Assembly (NCBI GenBank): GCA_016801845.1
Contig: CM028909.1
Coordinates: 19,069,313-19,133,312, forward strand
Length of the DNA: 64,000 bases
Direction of reading: 5' to 3'
DNA from: Polydactylus sextarius
Taxonomy: Eukaryota; Chordata; Actinopteri; Polynemidae
Shown here: positions 48,634 to 60,100 of the stretch, piece after piece
How the letters are laid out: each line of letters opens with the position of its first letter
Position numbering within the stretch: the stretch's first letter is position 1
The notes under the pieces: generated by a model
The model's database searches: none
The model's input: the letters and a program-made list of their open reading frames with translations, nothing else
What the model was told of the DNA's origin: nothing
Translations under genes and position numbers: made by a program

Positions 48634-51266
48634 ATGAGTGAGCAGAGTTCAATATTTAATGAACTCCGTCTGGAGAAACAACTTTGTGACGCAATGATCA
48701 GAGCAGGCGATGCTGAATTTCACATCCACAAGATCATCATGTCAAACTGCAGCCCGTATTTCAGGTGAGATGGGTAATTGGGGTTAATTGCCAAACACAG
48801 CAGCATTTTTAGTAGCAAGGTAGAGTTGACAAACTAACACAACATTATCAGTAACGGAAGGTAATTCAAGGAGAAATAACTTGTATGAACAACATATAAA
48901 ACCATTGAAACAGGTAAAATACGAGCTTCTAACTCTTTACAAAGATACCAGTGTTTTCTTGAGGTGCAAAGGTTTTATCTTTTTCTGTAAAGTATTCTGG
49001 TGTACAACAATTTAATATGTTATGATGCTGATGCATTCATACATAAACTGCTTTTAATGATGATGAAGTATGACTGAAATCTTTCACCCACAAGTTTTCT
49101 GTTTGGCATTTCATTTTTTACGTTGGTTACAGCAGCTCTAGAAAGGGCAATGGGAACTTACTCTTTGTGTTGTTACTATGTGATGGATGATTATGCAGGA
49201 AAGTGTTTGTTTTAACCTGTTGGTTTTGTCTCCTTCCTGGCCCACAGAGCTCTCTTTACCCACTGGTCAAAGCCAGGCAGTCAGGTCTTTAACATTCCCA
49301 ATGTGTCAGCTGATATGATGAAGTTTATCATTGAGTTCGCCTACACCAACTTTGTTCCTGTGACACGAGCGAATGTGCGAGAGCTTTTCATTGCAGCTGA
49401 CCAGTTTAATGTAACAGGTGTCGTAGAGGCCTGCAGTCACTTCATGGAGGAGCAGCTGGTCCCTCAGAACTGTATCAGCACCTGGCAGTTTACAAACTTC
49501 TATTATTACCCAGATCTGAAACAAAAGGCTTTCCTCTTCACGTTGAAACGTTTTGAGGAGGTTGCTGCTAACTCAGAGGAGTTCCTGCAGCTCTCTGCAC
49601 AGGACCTCACCAAAATCATTGAGAATGACCAAGTCAACGTGAAGAAGGAGAGGACAGTGTTCGAGGCTGTTCTTCGCTGGATTGCCCACGCACCTGAGGA
49701 GCGCAGAGAATATATCGCTCTGCTTTTGTCCAACGTAAGTGTAGAGTGAGCAACTGCTAAACTGTTTCTGGCCAATATTTGTTTTAAGAATTGATTGTGT
49801 ATTATTTCTGTCTTCATGTATGTCTGTGCAGGTCCGGCTGGCTTTGCTGAGTCCAGAATACATCATAGAGACTGTGCAAACCAACGAATTAGTGAAGGCA
49901 AGTGAAGAGTGTCAATCTCTTCTTCTCAAGGCCTCAAAGATCATCCTCGATGTCAGAACAAGGGAGTTCTCTGACTTTATTTACCATCATCCCTTGACCC
50001 GTCCCACGTCTGCCCCCTGCCTACCTGTTGGCCATTGGAGGTTGGAGTGGTGGCAGCCCCACCAATGGCATTGAGGCCTACGATGTCCGTGCAGAACATT
50101 GGATCAATGTGACCAACAACGAGATGATTCCCTGTGCCTACATTGGCACTGCCTTCCTCAACGGATCAGTTTATTGTGTTGGTGGCTTTGACAGTAGTGA
50201 ACAGTTCAGCACCATGTACAAGCTTGATCTGAGCAAAAACACCTGGCAGGAGGTGGCACCAATGCATTCCCGTCGCTGCTATGTCAGTGTAACAACGATG
50301 GATGGGTACGTATACGCCATGGGAGGTTATGATGGACACGATCGACTCAGCACTGCTGAGCGCTATCAGCCTGCAACCAATCAGTGGACATTAATTGCAT
50401 CCATGCATGAGCAGAGGAGTGATGCAAGCTGCACAACTCTAAATAGCAAGGTGGGTAGAGATGAGATCAGCCAAGAATAACTGAGGTGGCTGTGGTTTGG
50501 GTAGGGAATGTGCAACTAACAGGTTGCACATTTTATGTTTGACTCTCAAAGACATGGAAATATGCCTGAGAAACACATTTCTTTAAATTACATTCAAGTT
50601 TCATGTTTTTAAGTACTTTTAAATATATCTATTTATTCTTTTTCATTTATTTATTCTCCATAGATCTACATTTGTGGTGGCTTCAATGGGAATGAGTGCT
50701 TGTCAACGGCTGAATGTTACAACCCACAGACCAACCAGTGGACACTGATCGCCCACATGGCCAACAGGCGCAGTGGAGTTGGGGTCATCGCTTATGCCAG
50801 CCGTATCTTTGCAGTAAGACTGATAAATTAATCTTTTATCATAAAGTAATTAAGCATTGTGTCCCTCTGATGTGATGAAGGTTTATCAAGAAAATAGGGT
50901 CATCAGTCATGATGTCATATTTCACCTTTCCTTGTGTAGGTTGGGGGTTTCAATGGAACCAGTCGTCTGCGTACTGTTGAGGCCTACAACCCTGACAGCA
51001 ACAGTTGGCATGATGTGCCCTCCATGCTGACCCCCCGCAGCAACTTTGGTATTGCTGTGATTGATGACCTTCTCTTTGCTGTTGGGGGCTTCAACGGTTT
51101 CACCACAACCTGTGATGTCGAGTGCTATGACATTGAAGCAGATGATTGGTTTGGCATCTCTGACATGGACATCTCCCGCAGTGCCCTGAGTTGCTGTGTG
51201 GTGTACGGCCTCACCACCATGGCCGGCTACATTTTTACTCGGCCCTCCTTGTGTCAAGCGGAGTGA
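48634..51266 (+). pseudogene. klhl10: klhl10 copy B, frameshifted before the Kelch domain
   Basis: All five exons are present (48634-48764, 49248-49734, 49832-50450, 50664-50813, 50940-51266), with splice sites as in copy A. Exon 3 is 619 bp instead of 618: an extra C in the CCC at about 50003-50005 shifts the frame after residue 263 and brings a stop at 50072-50074. The predicted product is 286 aa with BTB and BACK but no Kelch repeats. Downstream exons remain open in the original frame, so the lesion is young, or it could be a sequencing error. The stop lies more than 50 nt before the next exon junction, so nonsense-mediated decay is expected. The promoter-proximal 184 bp upstream of the ATG match copy A without an indel (offset 5,601 bp). 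AATAAA is at 51297-51302. Confidence 0.8.
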
Positions 51267-51302
51267 TGGTCTGCTCATGCCTTCCATTTTCTTGTAAATA
51301 AA

Positions 51303-51894
51303 TATTTCTGTGCATCATATTTGCAGTGGTGCAATTTGTTTCCTGACCAGACCACCAGAATTAAATAACTTAAGGAATATAGTATATATCATCTTAAACT
51401 GTACTAAAATGATTTCAGTCATGAAAGGCTGCACATGATCAGATATCATGACCTCGATAGTCCATCAGATGATGACATCATTCGCTGAGAATTTTCACTT
51501 TTTAGATAATCTGGGTCCATAAGTCAACAAATAACACAAATTGCTATGTCTTTGAAAGCTGTATTTTTGTTTAAAAAAACAAACAAACAAACAAACCTAT
51601 ATTCATTAATATAATCACTGATGTTAAATAGATGTGTGAGCTACTGATGTTGTAGAGAAGTAATTTATATCATGGTTAATTGATCATTGCATGTTTTAAC
51701 GCATTCCTCAGCAAAGTTAATCAGAAAAAAAAAAAAAAACTTTTAGATGGCTGAATGGTATTGTGTGTTGTGTTAATATGGATGTGCAGGTGAAAATGAT
51801 AAGTGGATTAAAACTACTACTATAATAATTACGCCTCCGTAGACAATCAACAAAACAACAAAATTAAAAAAAAGTTGTTACAGCTCTGCACTGG
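51303..51894. other. Convergent intergenic spacer, unit 1
   Basis: This is the spacer between the klhl10 copy B poly(A) signal and the transglutaminase-fragment stop. It contains a (CAAA)n tract near 51580 and an A-run near 51726. It is almost identical to 56550-57148 and has no gene. Confidence 0.7.
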
Positions 51895-53887
51895 CTACTC
51901 CTTCACCTCAACCAGGACAAAGTTTTTGATGTCTCTCAGTTTGTCACTATCAAAGTGTACCATCAGTACAGTGGCACCAGCACGGGTCGCACAGACCTCA
52001 ACAGTGGCTTCAGCTTCCTGTTTGGGACCAACAGTTCCAACCCTGCATAAAATCAGGTGCAATGGTTAATAATACCATTTAAAACAAGAGAGGCCTCTGT
52101 TTTATGTTGATGTTGAAGTGGGTTTTTGAGATGACCTACTTTGCTGTTATGGGTTTGCAGCCAGTGAGGCCACAGCCCTCTGCAGTGAAGCTGCAGTTGT
52201 GCAGCGACTCTGGTAAAGAGTTCAGTAGAGTCAGCTTTGCTTTCACCGGATGGTTCACGGTGGCTTCTCCCAGCAGCTGCAGAGACAGGTTCAGGTTAAC
52301 AGTTTTCACCATATTAGACATTGTATAATATTGTATATTATTAAAATGATATTACATTAAACCTGTATGATGTTTGGGAAAATCATATTTCCAAATACTT
52401 AACATTGTTTATATAATGTTTAAGCCTGAGTGGGGAAGCAACAAAAGCAGGAATTTTTTCTTCTTTATCTTCTTTATTTTCTTCTCTAAGTGTGAACTAC
52501 AGTAGGTTACCTGTCTCAAAATTCCATGTTTGGTAAATTATTATTATAAAAAAATATATAATTAAAAGAAATTATAAGCTCCCTCATCTTGTATAGAGCA
52601 GAACCGTCTGATCTGGTTCAAAAAAATACAAAAAATTGTATGATCATGATTACATTCACTGATTTATTCAAACTGGAGTTTTTTTGGAAGAGGTTAATAA
52701 TTGATATGATAAAGCCAAGCATGTTATAGCACACAGTTAATTTAACTTCTTCCCCCATCCTTCTATTCATACCTTGACCTCAATGTCTGGCTCGTCCAGC
52801 ACAATGACCTTCTCAGCCTTATTGTAGTCGTCTGTCTGCTTGTCGATGGTCATGGCTGTCAGCTGGATCAGCCTGTCTGAGGAAATCTTCGATCCATAAA
52901 TGTCATACTTCAGTATGAGAGACAGGCGCTTCTCTGAAAAATAATTCAATTTAGTACAAATTAAACAGGCTATTACCACACATCTTGATATAATTTCACA
53001 ACAAAAACATTTTTGACACAGTTTGGATAATACAGTATTATCTAGGATCAGAGCAAACCTTCTAAAGGGCCACCTCCATTTTTTCTGAAGTAAACGCACA
53101 GCTGTCTCCCATTCTTCCGTTGTAGCGCACGGCTTTGGCAAAGAACAAGAAGGAGCAGGTTTTTGTCTCCATGTAGTTGTTAGTGAGGATCGCATACACC
53201 TCGAAGTCTGCGCCAATTATCATGTTGTCAGCAAGCTTGATCTTAAATGAGAATTATAACCTAATTAGTGGAATATACAATAATAAATGTGCATTATACA
53301 CAATTTAGCATTTTGTTCCTCAAATTTAAAAAGATATGTCTCAATTCAGTTTTTAGCAGAGATAAATGTAATAAAATCTATTTTATCCAAATACAAGTGG
53401 TCAGTTGAATTTCCAAGTTAATGCAGCCAAAAAAAACATTGGGTTTTTTCAATCTAATCCCCAGAATACTGACATATATTTAACCCATCTGGACAAATAA
53501 GGAAACTTTTGTCTTTGATCATATCATAAGTGTACAGTAGTTCGTATTAACATGCCAGTTGGCAGTATTTGATAACCACATGTGTGCTGACCGTTTGTCA
53601 CACATGTTGGTTGTTTTCAACTTGTGACCACTGTTCCTCTTGTGCTACAGTTAGTGTGGTTTGCATAATCAGCATTATTGTTGAGCCTTTTCAGTTTTTG
53701 TTTATCTTTTCAAACAATGAATCTACAAATTCTGAACAAATTCTGTTGCCTCTGCCCCGCTCCCCATAATATCTTTAAGCGCACTAAAATCAAAATACCT
53801 TGATACGTAGCCCCGGCTCTTCTCCCTTCCGCTGCAGCTTGTTGTAATGTTTTGCCTTCTCATACACCTGCCTTTCCTCCTTTGAGC
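51895..53887 (-). pseudogene. Transglutaminase 3' fragment (exons 11-15 only)
   Basis: Five minus-strand exons (53799-53887, 53059-53241, 52773-52933, 52140-52276, 51895-52042) correspond one-to-one to exons 11-15 of the complete transglutaminase at 57149-63127, introns included. They encode only the two C-terminal beta-barrel domains. Exons 1-10, with the catalytic Cys, His and Asp, are absent, because the copy is cut at the (CA)n tract in intron 10. Exon 12 is 183 bp instead of 184: one base is missing in the GGCCCC run (plus strand about 53067-53072), which turns MEVAPLE into MEVAL and a stop. It is a non-functional by-product of the tandem duplication. Confidence 0.85.
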
Positions 53888-54019
53888 CTAAAAACCATCA
53901 GCATTACAAATGAGTTCATTCTTATTTAGCGCTCTTATGCTGGACACATCAAATATTCACATTTTTTGAATATCAGATGTTTATTAAATCTTTTAACAAA
54001 TTACAAAAAAGCAATTTCA

Positions 54020-54022
<3 letters not shown>

Positions 54023-54095
<73 letters not shown>

Positions 54096-54096
54096 C
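54023..54096. repeat. (CA)n microsatellite at the tandem-duplication junction
   Basis: A CA run of about 70 bp. Its left flank is transglutaminase intron 10 (as at 59200-59252). Its right flank, from ACACAACAT onward, is klhl10 intron 1 (as at about 48838-48850). The repeat therefore marks the novel joint made by the duplication. Confidence 0.9.
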
Positions 54097-54497
54097 ATAT
54101 CAGTAACGGAAGGTAATTCAAGGAGAAATAACTTGTATCAACAACATATAAAACCATTGAAACAGGTAAAATACGAGCTTCTAACTCTTTACAAAGATAC
54201 CAGTGTTTTCTTGAGGTGCAAAGGTTTTATCTTTTTCTGTAAAGTATTCTGGTGTACAACAATTTAATATGTTATGATGCTGATGCATTCATACATAAAC
54301 TGCTTTTAATGATGATGAAGTATGACTGAAATCTTTCACCCACAAGTTTTCTGTTTGGCATTTTATTTTAACTTGGTTACAGCAGCTCTGGAAAGGGCAA
54401 TGGGAACTTACTCTTTGTGTTGTTACTATGTGATGGATGATTATGCAGGAAAGTGTTTGTTTTAACCTGTTGGTTTTGTCTCCTTCCTGGCCCACAG

Positions 54498-56513
54498 AGC
54501 TCTCTTTACCCACTGGTCAAAGCCAGGCAGTCAGGTCTTTAACATTCCCAATGTGTCAGCTGACATGATGAAGCTCATCATTGAGTTTGCCTACACCAAC
54601 TTTGTTCCTGTGACAGAGGAAAATGTACGAGAGCTTTTCATTGCAGCTGACCAGTTCAATGTAACAGGTGTCGTAGAGGCCTGCAGTCACTTCATGGAGG
54701 AGCAGCTGGTCCCTCAGAACTGTATCAGCACCTGGCAGTTCACAAACTTCTATTATTACCCAGATCTGAAACAAAAGGCTTTCCTCTTCACGTTGAAACG
54801 TTTTGAGGAGGTTGCTGCTAACGCAAAGAAGTTCCTGCAGCTCTCTGCACAGGACCTCACCAAAATCATTGAGAATGACCAAGTCAACGTGAAGAAGGAG
54901 AGGACAGTGTTCGAGGCTGTTCTTCGCTGGATTGCCCACGCACCTGAGGAGCGCAGAGAATATATCGCTCTGCTTTTGTCCAACGTAAGTGTAGAGTGAG
55001 CAACTGCTAAACTGTTTCTGGCCAATATTTGTTTTAAGAATTGATTGTGTATTATTTCTGTCTTCATGTATGTCTGTGCAGGTCCGGCTGGCTTTGCTGA
55101 GTCCAGAATACATCATAGAGACTGTGCAAACCAACGAATTAGTGAAGGCAAGTGAAGAGTGTCAATCTCTTCTTCTCAAGGCCTCAAAGATCATCCTCGA
55201 TGTCAGAACAAGGGAGTTCTCTGACTTTATTTACCATCATCCCTTGACCCGTCCACGTCTGCCCCCTGCCTACCTGTTGGCCATTGGAGGTTGGAGTGGT
55301 GGCAGCCCCACCAATGGCATTGAGGCCTACGATGTCCGTGCAGAACATTGGATCAATGTGACCAACAACGAGATGATTCCCTGTGCCTACATTGGCACTG
55401 CCTTCCTCAACGGATCAGTTTATTGTGTTGGTGGCTTTGACAGTAGTGAACAGTTCAGCACCATGTACAAGCTTGATCTGAGCAAAAACACCTGGCAGGA
55501 GGTGGCACCAATGCATTCCCGTCGCTGCTATGTCAGTGTAACAACGATGGATGGGTGCGTTATCGCCATGGGAGGTTATGATGGACACGATCGACTCAGC
55601 ACTGCTGAGCGCTATCAGCCTGCAACCAATCAGTGGACATTAATTGCATCCATGCATGAGCAGAGGAGTGATGCAAGCTGCACAACTCTAAATAGCAAGG
55701 TGGGTAGAGATGAGATCAGCCAAGAATAACTGAGGTGGCTGTGGTTTGGGTAGGGAATGTGCAACTAACAGGTTGCACATTTTATGTTTGACTCTCAAAG
55801 ACATGGAAATATGCCTGAGAAACACATTTCTTTAAATTACATTCAAGTTTCATGTTTTAAGTACTTTTAAATATATCTATTTATTCTTTTTATTTATTTA
55901 TTCTCTATAGATCTACATTTGTGGTGGCTTCAATGGGAATGAGTGCTTGTCAACGGCTGAATGTTACAACCCACAGACCAACCAGTGGACACTGATCGCC
56001 CACATGGCCAACAGGCGCAGTGGAGTTGGGGTCATCGCTTATGCCAGCCGTATCTTTGCAGTAAGACTGATAAATTAATCTTTTATCATAAAGTAATTAA
56101 GCATTGTGTCCCTCTGATGTGATGAAGGTTTATCAAGAAAATAGGGTCATCAGTCATGATGTCATATTTCACCTTTCCTTGTGTAGGTTGGGGGTTTCAA
56201 TGGAACCAGTCGTCTGCGTACTGTTGAGGCCTACAACCCTGACAGCAACAGTTGGCATGATGTGCCCTCCATGCTGACCCCCCGCAGCAACTTTGGTATT
56301 GCTGTGATTGATGACCTTCTCTTTGCTGTTGGGGGCTTCAACGGTTTCACCACAACCTGTGATGTCGAGTGCTATGACATTGAAGCAGATGATTGGTTTG
56401 GCATCTCTGACATGGACATCTCCCGCAGTGCCCTGAGTTGCTGTGTGGTGTACGGCCTCACCACCATGGCCGGCTACATTTTTACTCGGCCCTCCTTGTG
56501 TCAAGCGGAGTGA
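54498..56513 (+). pseudogene. klhl10: klhl10 copy C, 5'-truncated (no exon 1)
   Basis: Exons 2-5 are present and open (54498-54984, 55082-55699, 55911-56060, 56187-56513) with the same splice sites as copies A and B, and exon 3 has the normal 618 bp. Homology to klhl10 starts inside intron 1 at about 54090, directly after a (CA)n tract, so exon 1 and the promoter are missing. If transcribed, translation from the internal Met-Met at 54568-54573, or from another start, could give a protein lacking the first half of BTB but with BACK and all Kelch repeats. Copy-specific changes are NAKKFLQ for NSEEFLQ and GCVIAMGG for GYVYAMGG. AATAAA is at 56544-56549. Whether it has gained a new first exon cannot be told from sequence alone. 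Confidence 0.75.
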
Positions 56514-56549
56514 TGGTCTGCTCATGCCTTCCATTTTCTTGTAAATAAA

Positions 56550-57148
56550 TATTTCTGTGCATCATATTTGCAGTGGTGCAATTTGTTTCCTGACCAGACC
56601 ACCAGAATTAAATAACTTAAGGAATATAGTATATATCATCTTAAACTGTACTAAAATGATTTCAGTCATGAAAGGCTGCACATGATCAGATATCATGACC
56701 TCGATAGTCCATCAGATGATGACATCATTCGCTGAGAATTTTCACTTTTTAGATAATCTGGGTCCATAAGTCAACAAATAACACAAATTGCTATGTCTTT
56801 GAAAGCTGTATTTTTGTTTAAAAAAACAAACAAACAAACAAACAAACCTATATTCATTAATATAATCACTGATGTTAAATAGATGTGTGAGCTACTGATG
56901 TTGTAGAGAAGTAATTTATATCATGGTTAATTGATCATTGCATGTTTTAACGCATTCCTCAGCAAAGTTAATCAGAAAAAAAAAAAAAAAAAACTTTTAG
57001 ATGGCTGAATGGTATTGTGTGTTGTGTTAATATGGATGTGCAGGTGAAAATGATAAGTGGATTAAAACTACTACTATAATAATTACGCCTCCGTAGACAA
57101 TCAACAAAACAACAAAATTAAAAAAAAGTTGTTACAGCTCTGCACTGG
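56550..57148. other. Convergent intergenic spacer, unit 2
   Basis: This is the second copy of the klhl10-transglutaminase spacer. Its (CAAA)n and A-run tracts are slightly longer than in unit 1. No gene. Confidence 0.7.
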
Positions 57149-60100
57149 CTACTCCTTCACCTCAACCAGGACAAAGTTTTTGATGTCTCTCAGTTTGTCA
57201 CTATCAAAGTGTACCATCAGTACAGTGGCACCAGCACGGGTCGCACAGACCTCAACAGTGGCTTCAGCTTCCTGTTTGGGACCAACAGTTCCAACCCTGC
57301 ATAAAATCAGGTGCAATGGTTAATAATACTATTTAAAACAAGAGAGGCCTCTGTTTTATGTTGATGTTGAAGTGGGTTTTTGAGATGACCTACTTTGCTG
57401 TTATGGGTTTGCAGCCAGTGAGGCCACAGCCCTCTGCAGTGAAGCTGCAGTTGTGCAGCGACTCTGGTAAAGAGTTCAGTAGAGTCAGCTTTGCTTTCAC
57501 CGGATGGTTCACGGTGGCTTCTCCCAGCAGCTGCAGAGACAGGTTCAGGTTAACAGTTTTCACCATATTAGACATTGTATAATATTGTATATTATTAAAA
57601 TGATATTACATTAAACCTGTATGATGTTTGGGAAAATCATATTTCCAAATACTTAACATTGTTTATATAATGTTTAAGCCTGAGTGGGGAAGCAACAAAA
57701 GCAGGAATTTTTTCTTCTTTATCTTCTTTATTTTCTTCTCTAAGTGTGAACTACAGTAGGTTACCTGTCTCAAAATTCCATGTTTGGTAAATTATTATTA
57801 TAAAAAAATATATAATTAAAAGAAATTATAAGCTCCCTCATCTTGTATAGAGCAGAACCATCTGATCTGGTTCAAAAAAATACAAAAAATTGTATGATCA
57901 TGATTACATTCACTGATTTATTCAAACTAGAGTTTTTTGGAAGAGGTTAATAATTGATATGATAAAGCCAAGCATGTTATAGCACACAGTTAATTTAACT
58001 TCTTCCCCCATCCTTCTATTCATACCTTGACCTCAATGTCTGGCTCGTCCAGCACAATGACCTTCTCAGCCTTATTGTAGTCGTCTGTCTGCTTGTCGAT
58101 GGTCATGGCTGTCAGCTGGATCAGCCTGTCTGAGGAAATCTTCGATCCATAAATGTCATACTTCAGTATGAGAGACAGGCGCTTCTCTGAAAAATAATTC
58201 AATTTAGTACAAATTAAACAGGCTATTACCACACATCTTGATATAATTTCACAACAAAAACATTTTTGACACAGTTTGGATAATACAGTATTATCTAGGA
58301 TCAGAGCAAACCTTCTAAAGGGGCCACCTCCATTTTTTCTGAAGTAAACGCACAGCTGTCTCCCATTCTTCCGTTGTAGCGCACGGCTTTGGCAAAGAAC
58401 AAGAAGGAGCAGGTTTTTGTCTCCATGTAGTTGTTAGTGAGGATCGCATACACCTCGAAGTCTGCGCCAATTATCATGTTGTCAGCAAGCTTGATCTTAA
58501 ATGAGAATTATAACCTAATTAGTGGAATATACAATAATAAATGTGCATTATACACAATTTAGCATTTTGTTCCTCAAATTTAAAAAGATATGTCTCAATT
58601 CAGTTTTTAGCAGAGATAAATGTAATAAAATCTATTTTATCCAAATACAAGTGGTCAGTTAAATTTCCAAGTTAATGCAGCCAAAAAAAACATTGTTTTT
58701 TTTTTTAATCTAATCCCCAGAATACTGACATATATTTAACCCATCTGGACAAATAAGGAAACTTTTGTCTTTGATCATATCATAAGTGTACAGTAGTTCG
58801 TATTAACATGCCAGTTGGCAGTATTTGATAACCACATGTGTGCTGACCGTTTGTCACACATGTTGGTTGTTTTCAGCTTGTGACCACTGTTCCTCTTGTG
58901 CTACAGTTAGTGTGTCTTTTCAGTCTTTTCAGTTTTTGTTTATCTTTTCAAACAATGAATCTACAAATTCTGAACAAATTCTGTTGCCTCTGCCCAGCTC
59001 CCCATAATATCTTTAAGCGCACTAAAATCAAAATACCTTGATACGTAGCCCCGGCTCTTCTCCCTTCTGCTGCAGCTTGTTGTAATGTTTTGCCTTCTCA
59101 TACACCTGCCTTTCCTCCTTTGAGCCTAAAAACCATCAGCATTACAAATGAGTTCATTCTTATGCTCTTATGCTGGACACATCAAATATTCACATTCACA
59201 CATCAGATGTTTATTAAATCTTTTAACAAATTACAAAAAAGCAATTTCATTTCACACACACACACACACATTTATATATATATATATATATATATATATC
59301 TCACTATCTCATCTCACTTCTTTTACCTCATTTCAATAGGACAGTCTCATGAATCACATTTGATACAGTTGGCAGTTGACAGACTGTGCCAAACACAAAC
59401 TTCCTTAAAAACTATCCAGTTCAATTTAACAGACATAGATCATTTGTGATTACACTTTTGAATTTGTGAGGTAGTTTTACTGCACACATACCTTCTGGAT
59501 ACTTGTACTGGTGTGTAATATCGTGTCTCTCAGTTGAGCCCACAGCTTTGGTGCTGATGAAGGATCCAATAGACTTAGTTGACCCTCTGATTTTGGCAAA
59601 CTTTCCATCTGGCAGACGAACCAGTTCCACTACATCTGCATTAACCTGTTTCCATGCATGACATGAAATACTAATGAGCTGCAACTATATATGTATATTC
59701 ATGTAGTTTCTCTTAAATTATGTCTCTGAATATAATTTAACTTTTTTTGGTGTGTAAACAAAGACAAAAACATAATAGAACTATTACAATCTAAAAATTC
59801 CAAAATACATATTACATAAAATTTGTTATGTTTTCTGTTACAATAAAAGGTGTAAGCAAAAACTCACCTCAGCAAAAATAAAGGGAGCATCATACTTCTT
59901 GGTCACCTCTCCTTCTTTGATGGCCCTCAGTGAAGCTGGCCCACAACAGTAAACACCTGAAAAGTAGAGAAGAGTAGTTTTAATAAGCTGTAGAATAAGA
60001 TACAAATTTGCTCTGCCACTTCCTGCCAGTTCACTGAGAGAATTGTTAGGTTTTTAGATTATAATTACCCTGATTGTTGTTCTGCAATCAGTAGCATAAA

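Noticed and set aside
54023..54096. CRISPR-like regular repeat
   Set aside because: It is a simple CA dinucleotide run without spacers, in a vertebrate genome.
43966..55134. Long minus-strand frames opposite klhl10 exons 2-3 in all three copies
   Set aside because: They recur only because the plus-strand exons are duplicated; they cross a real intron and have no known homologue.
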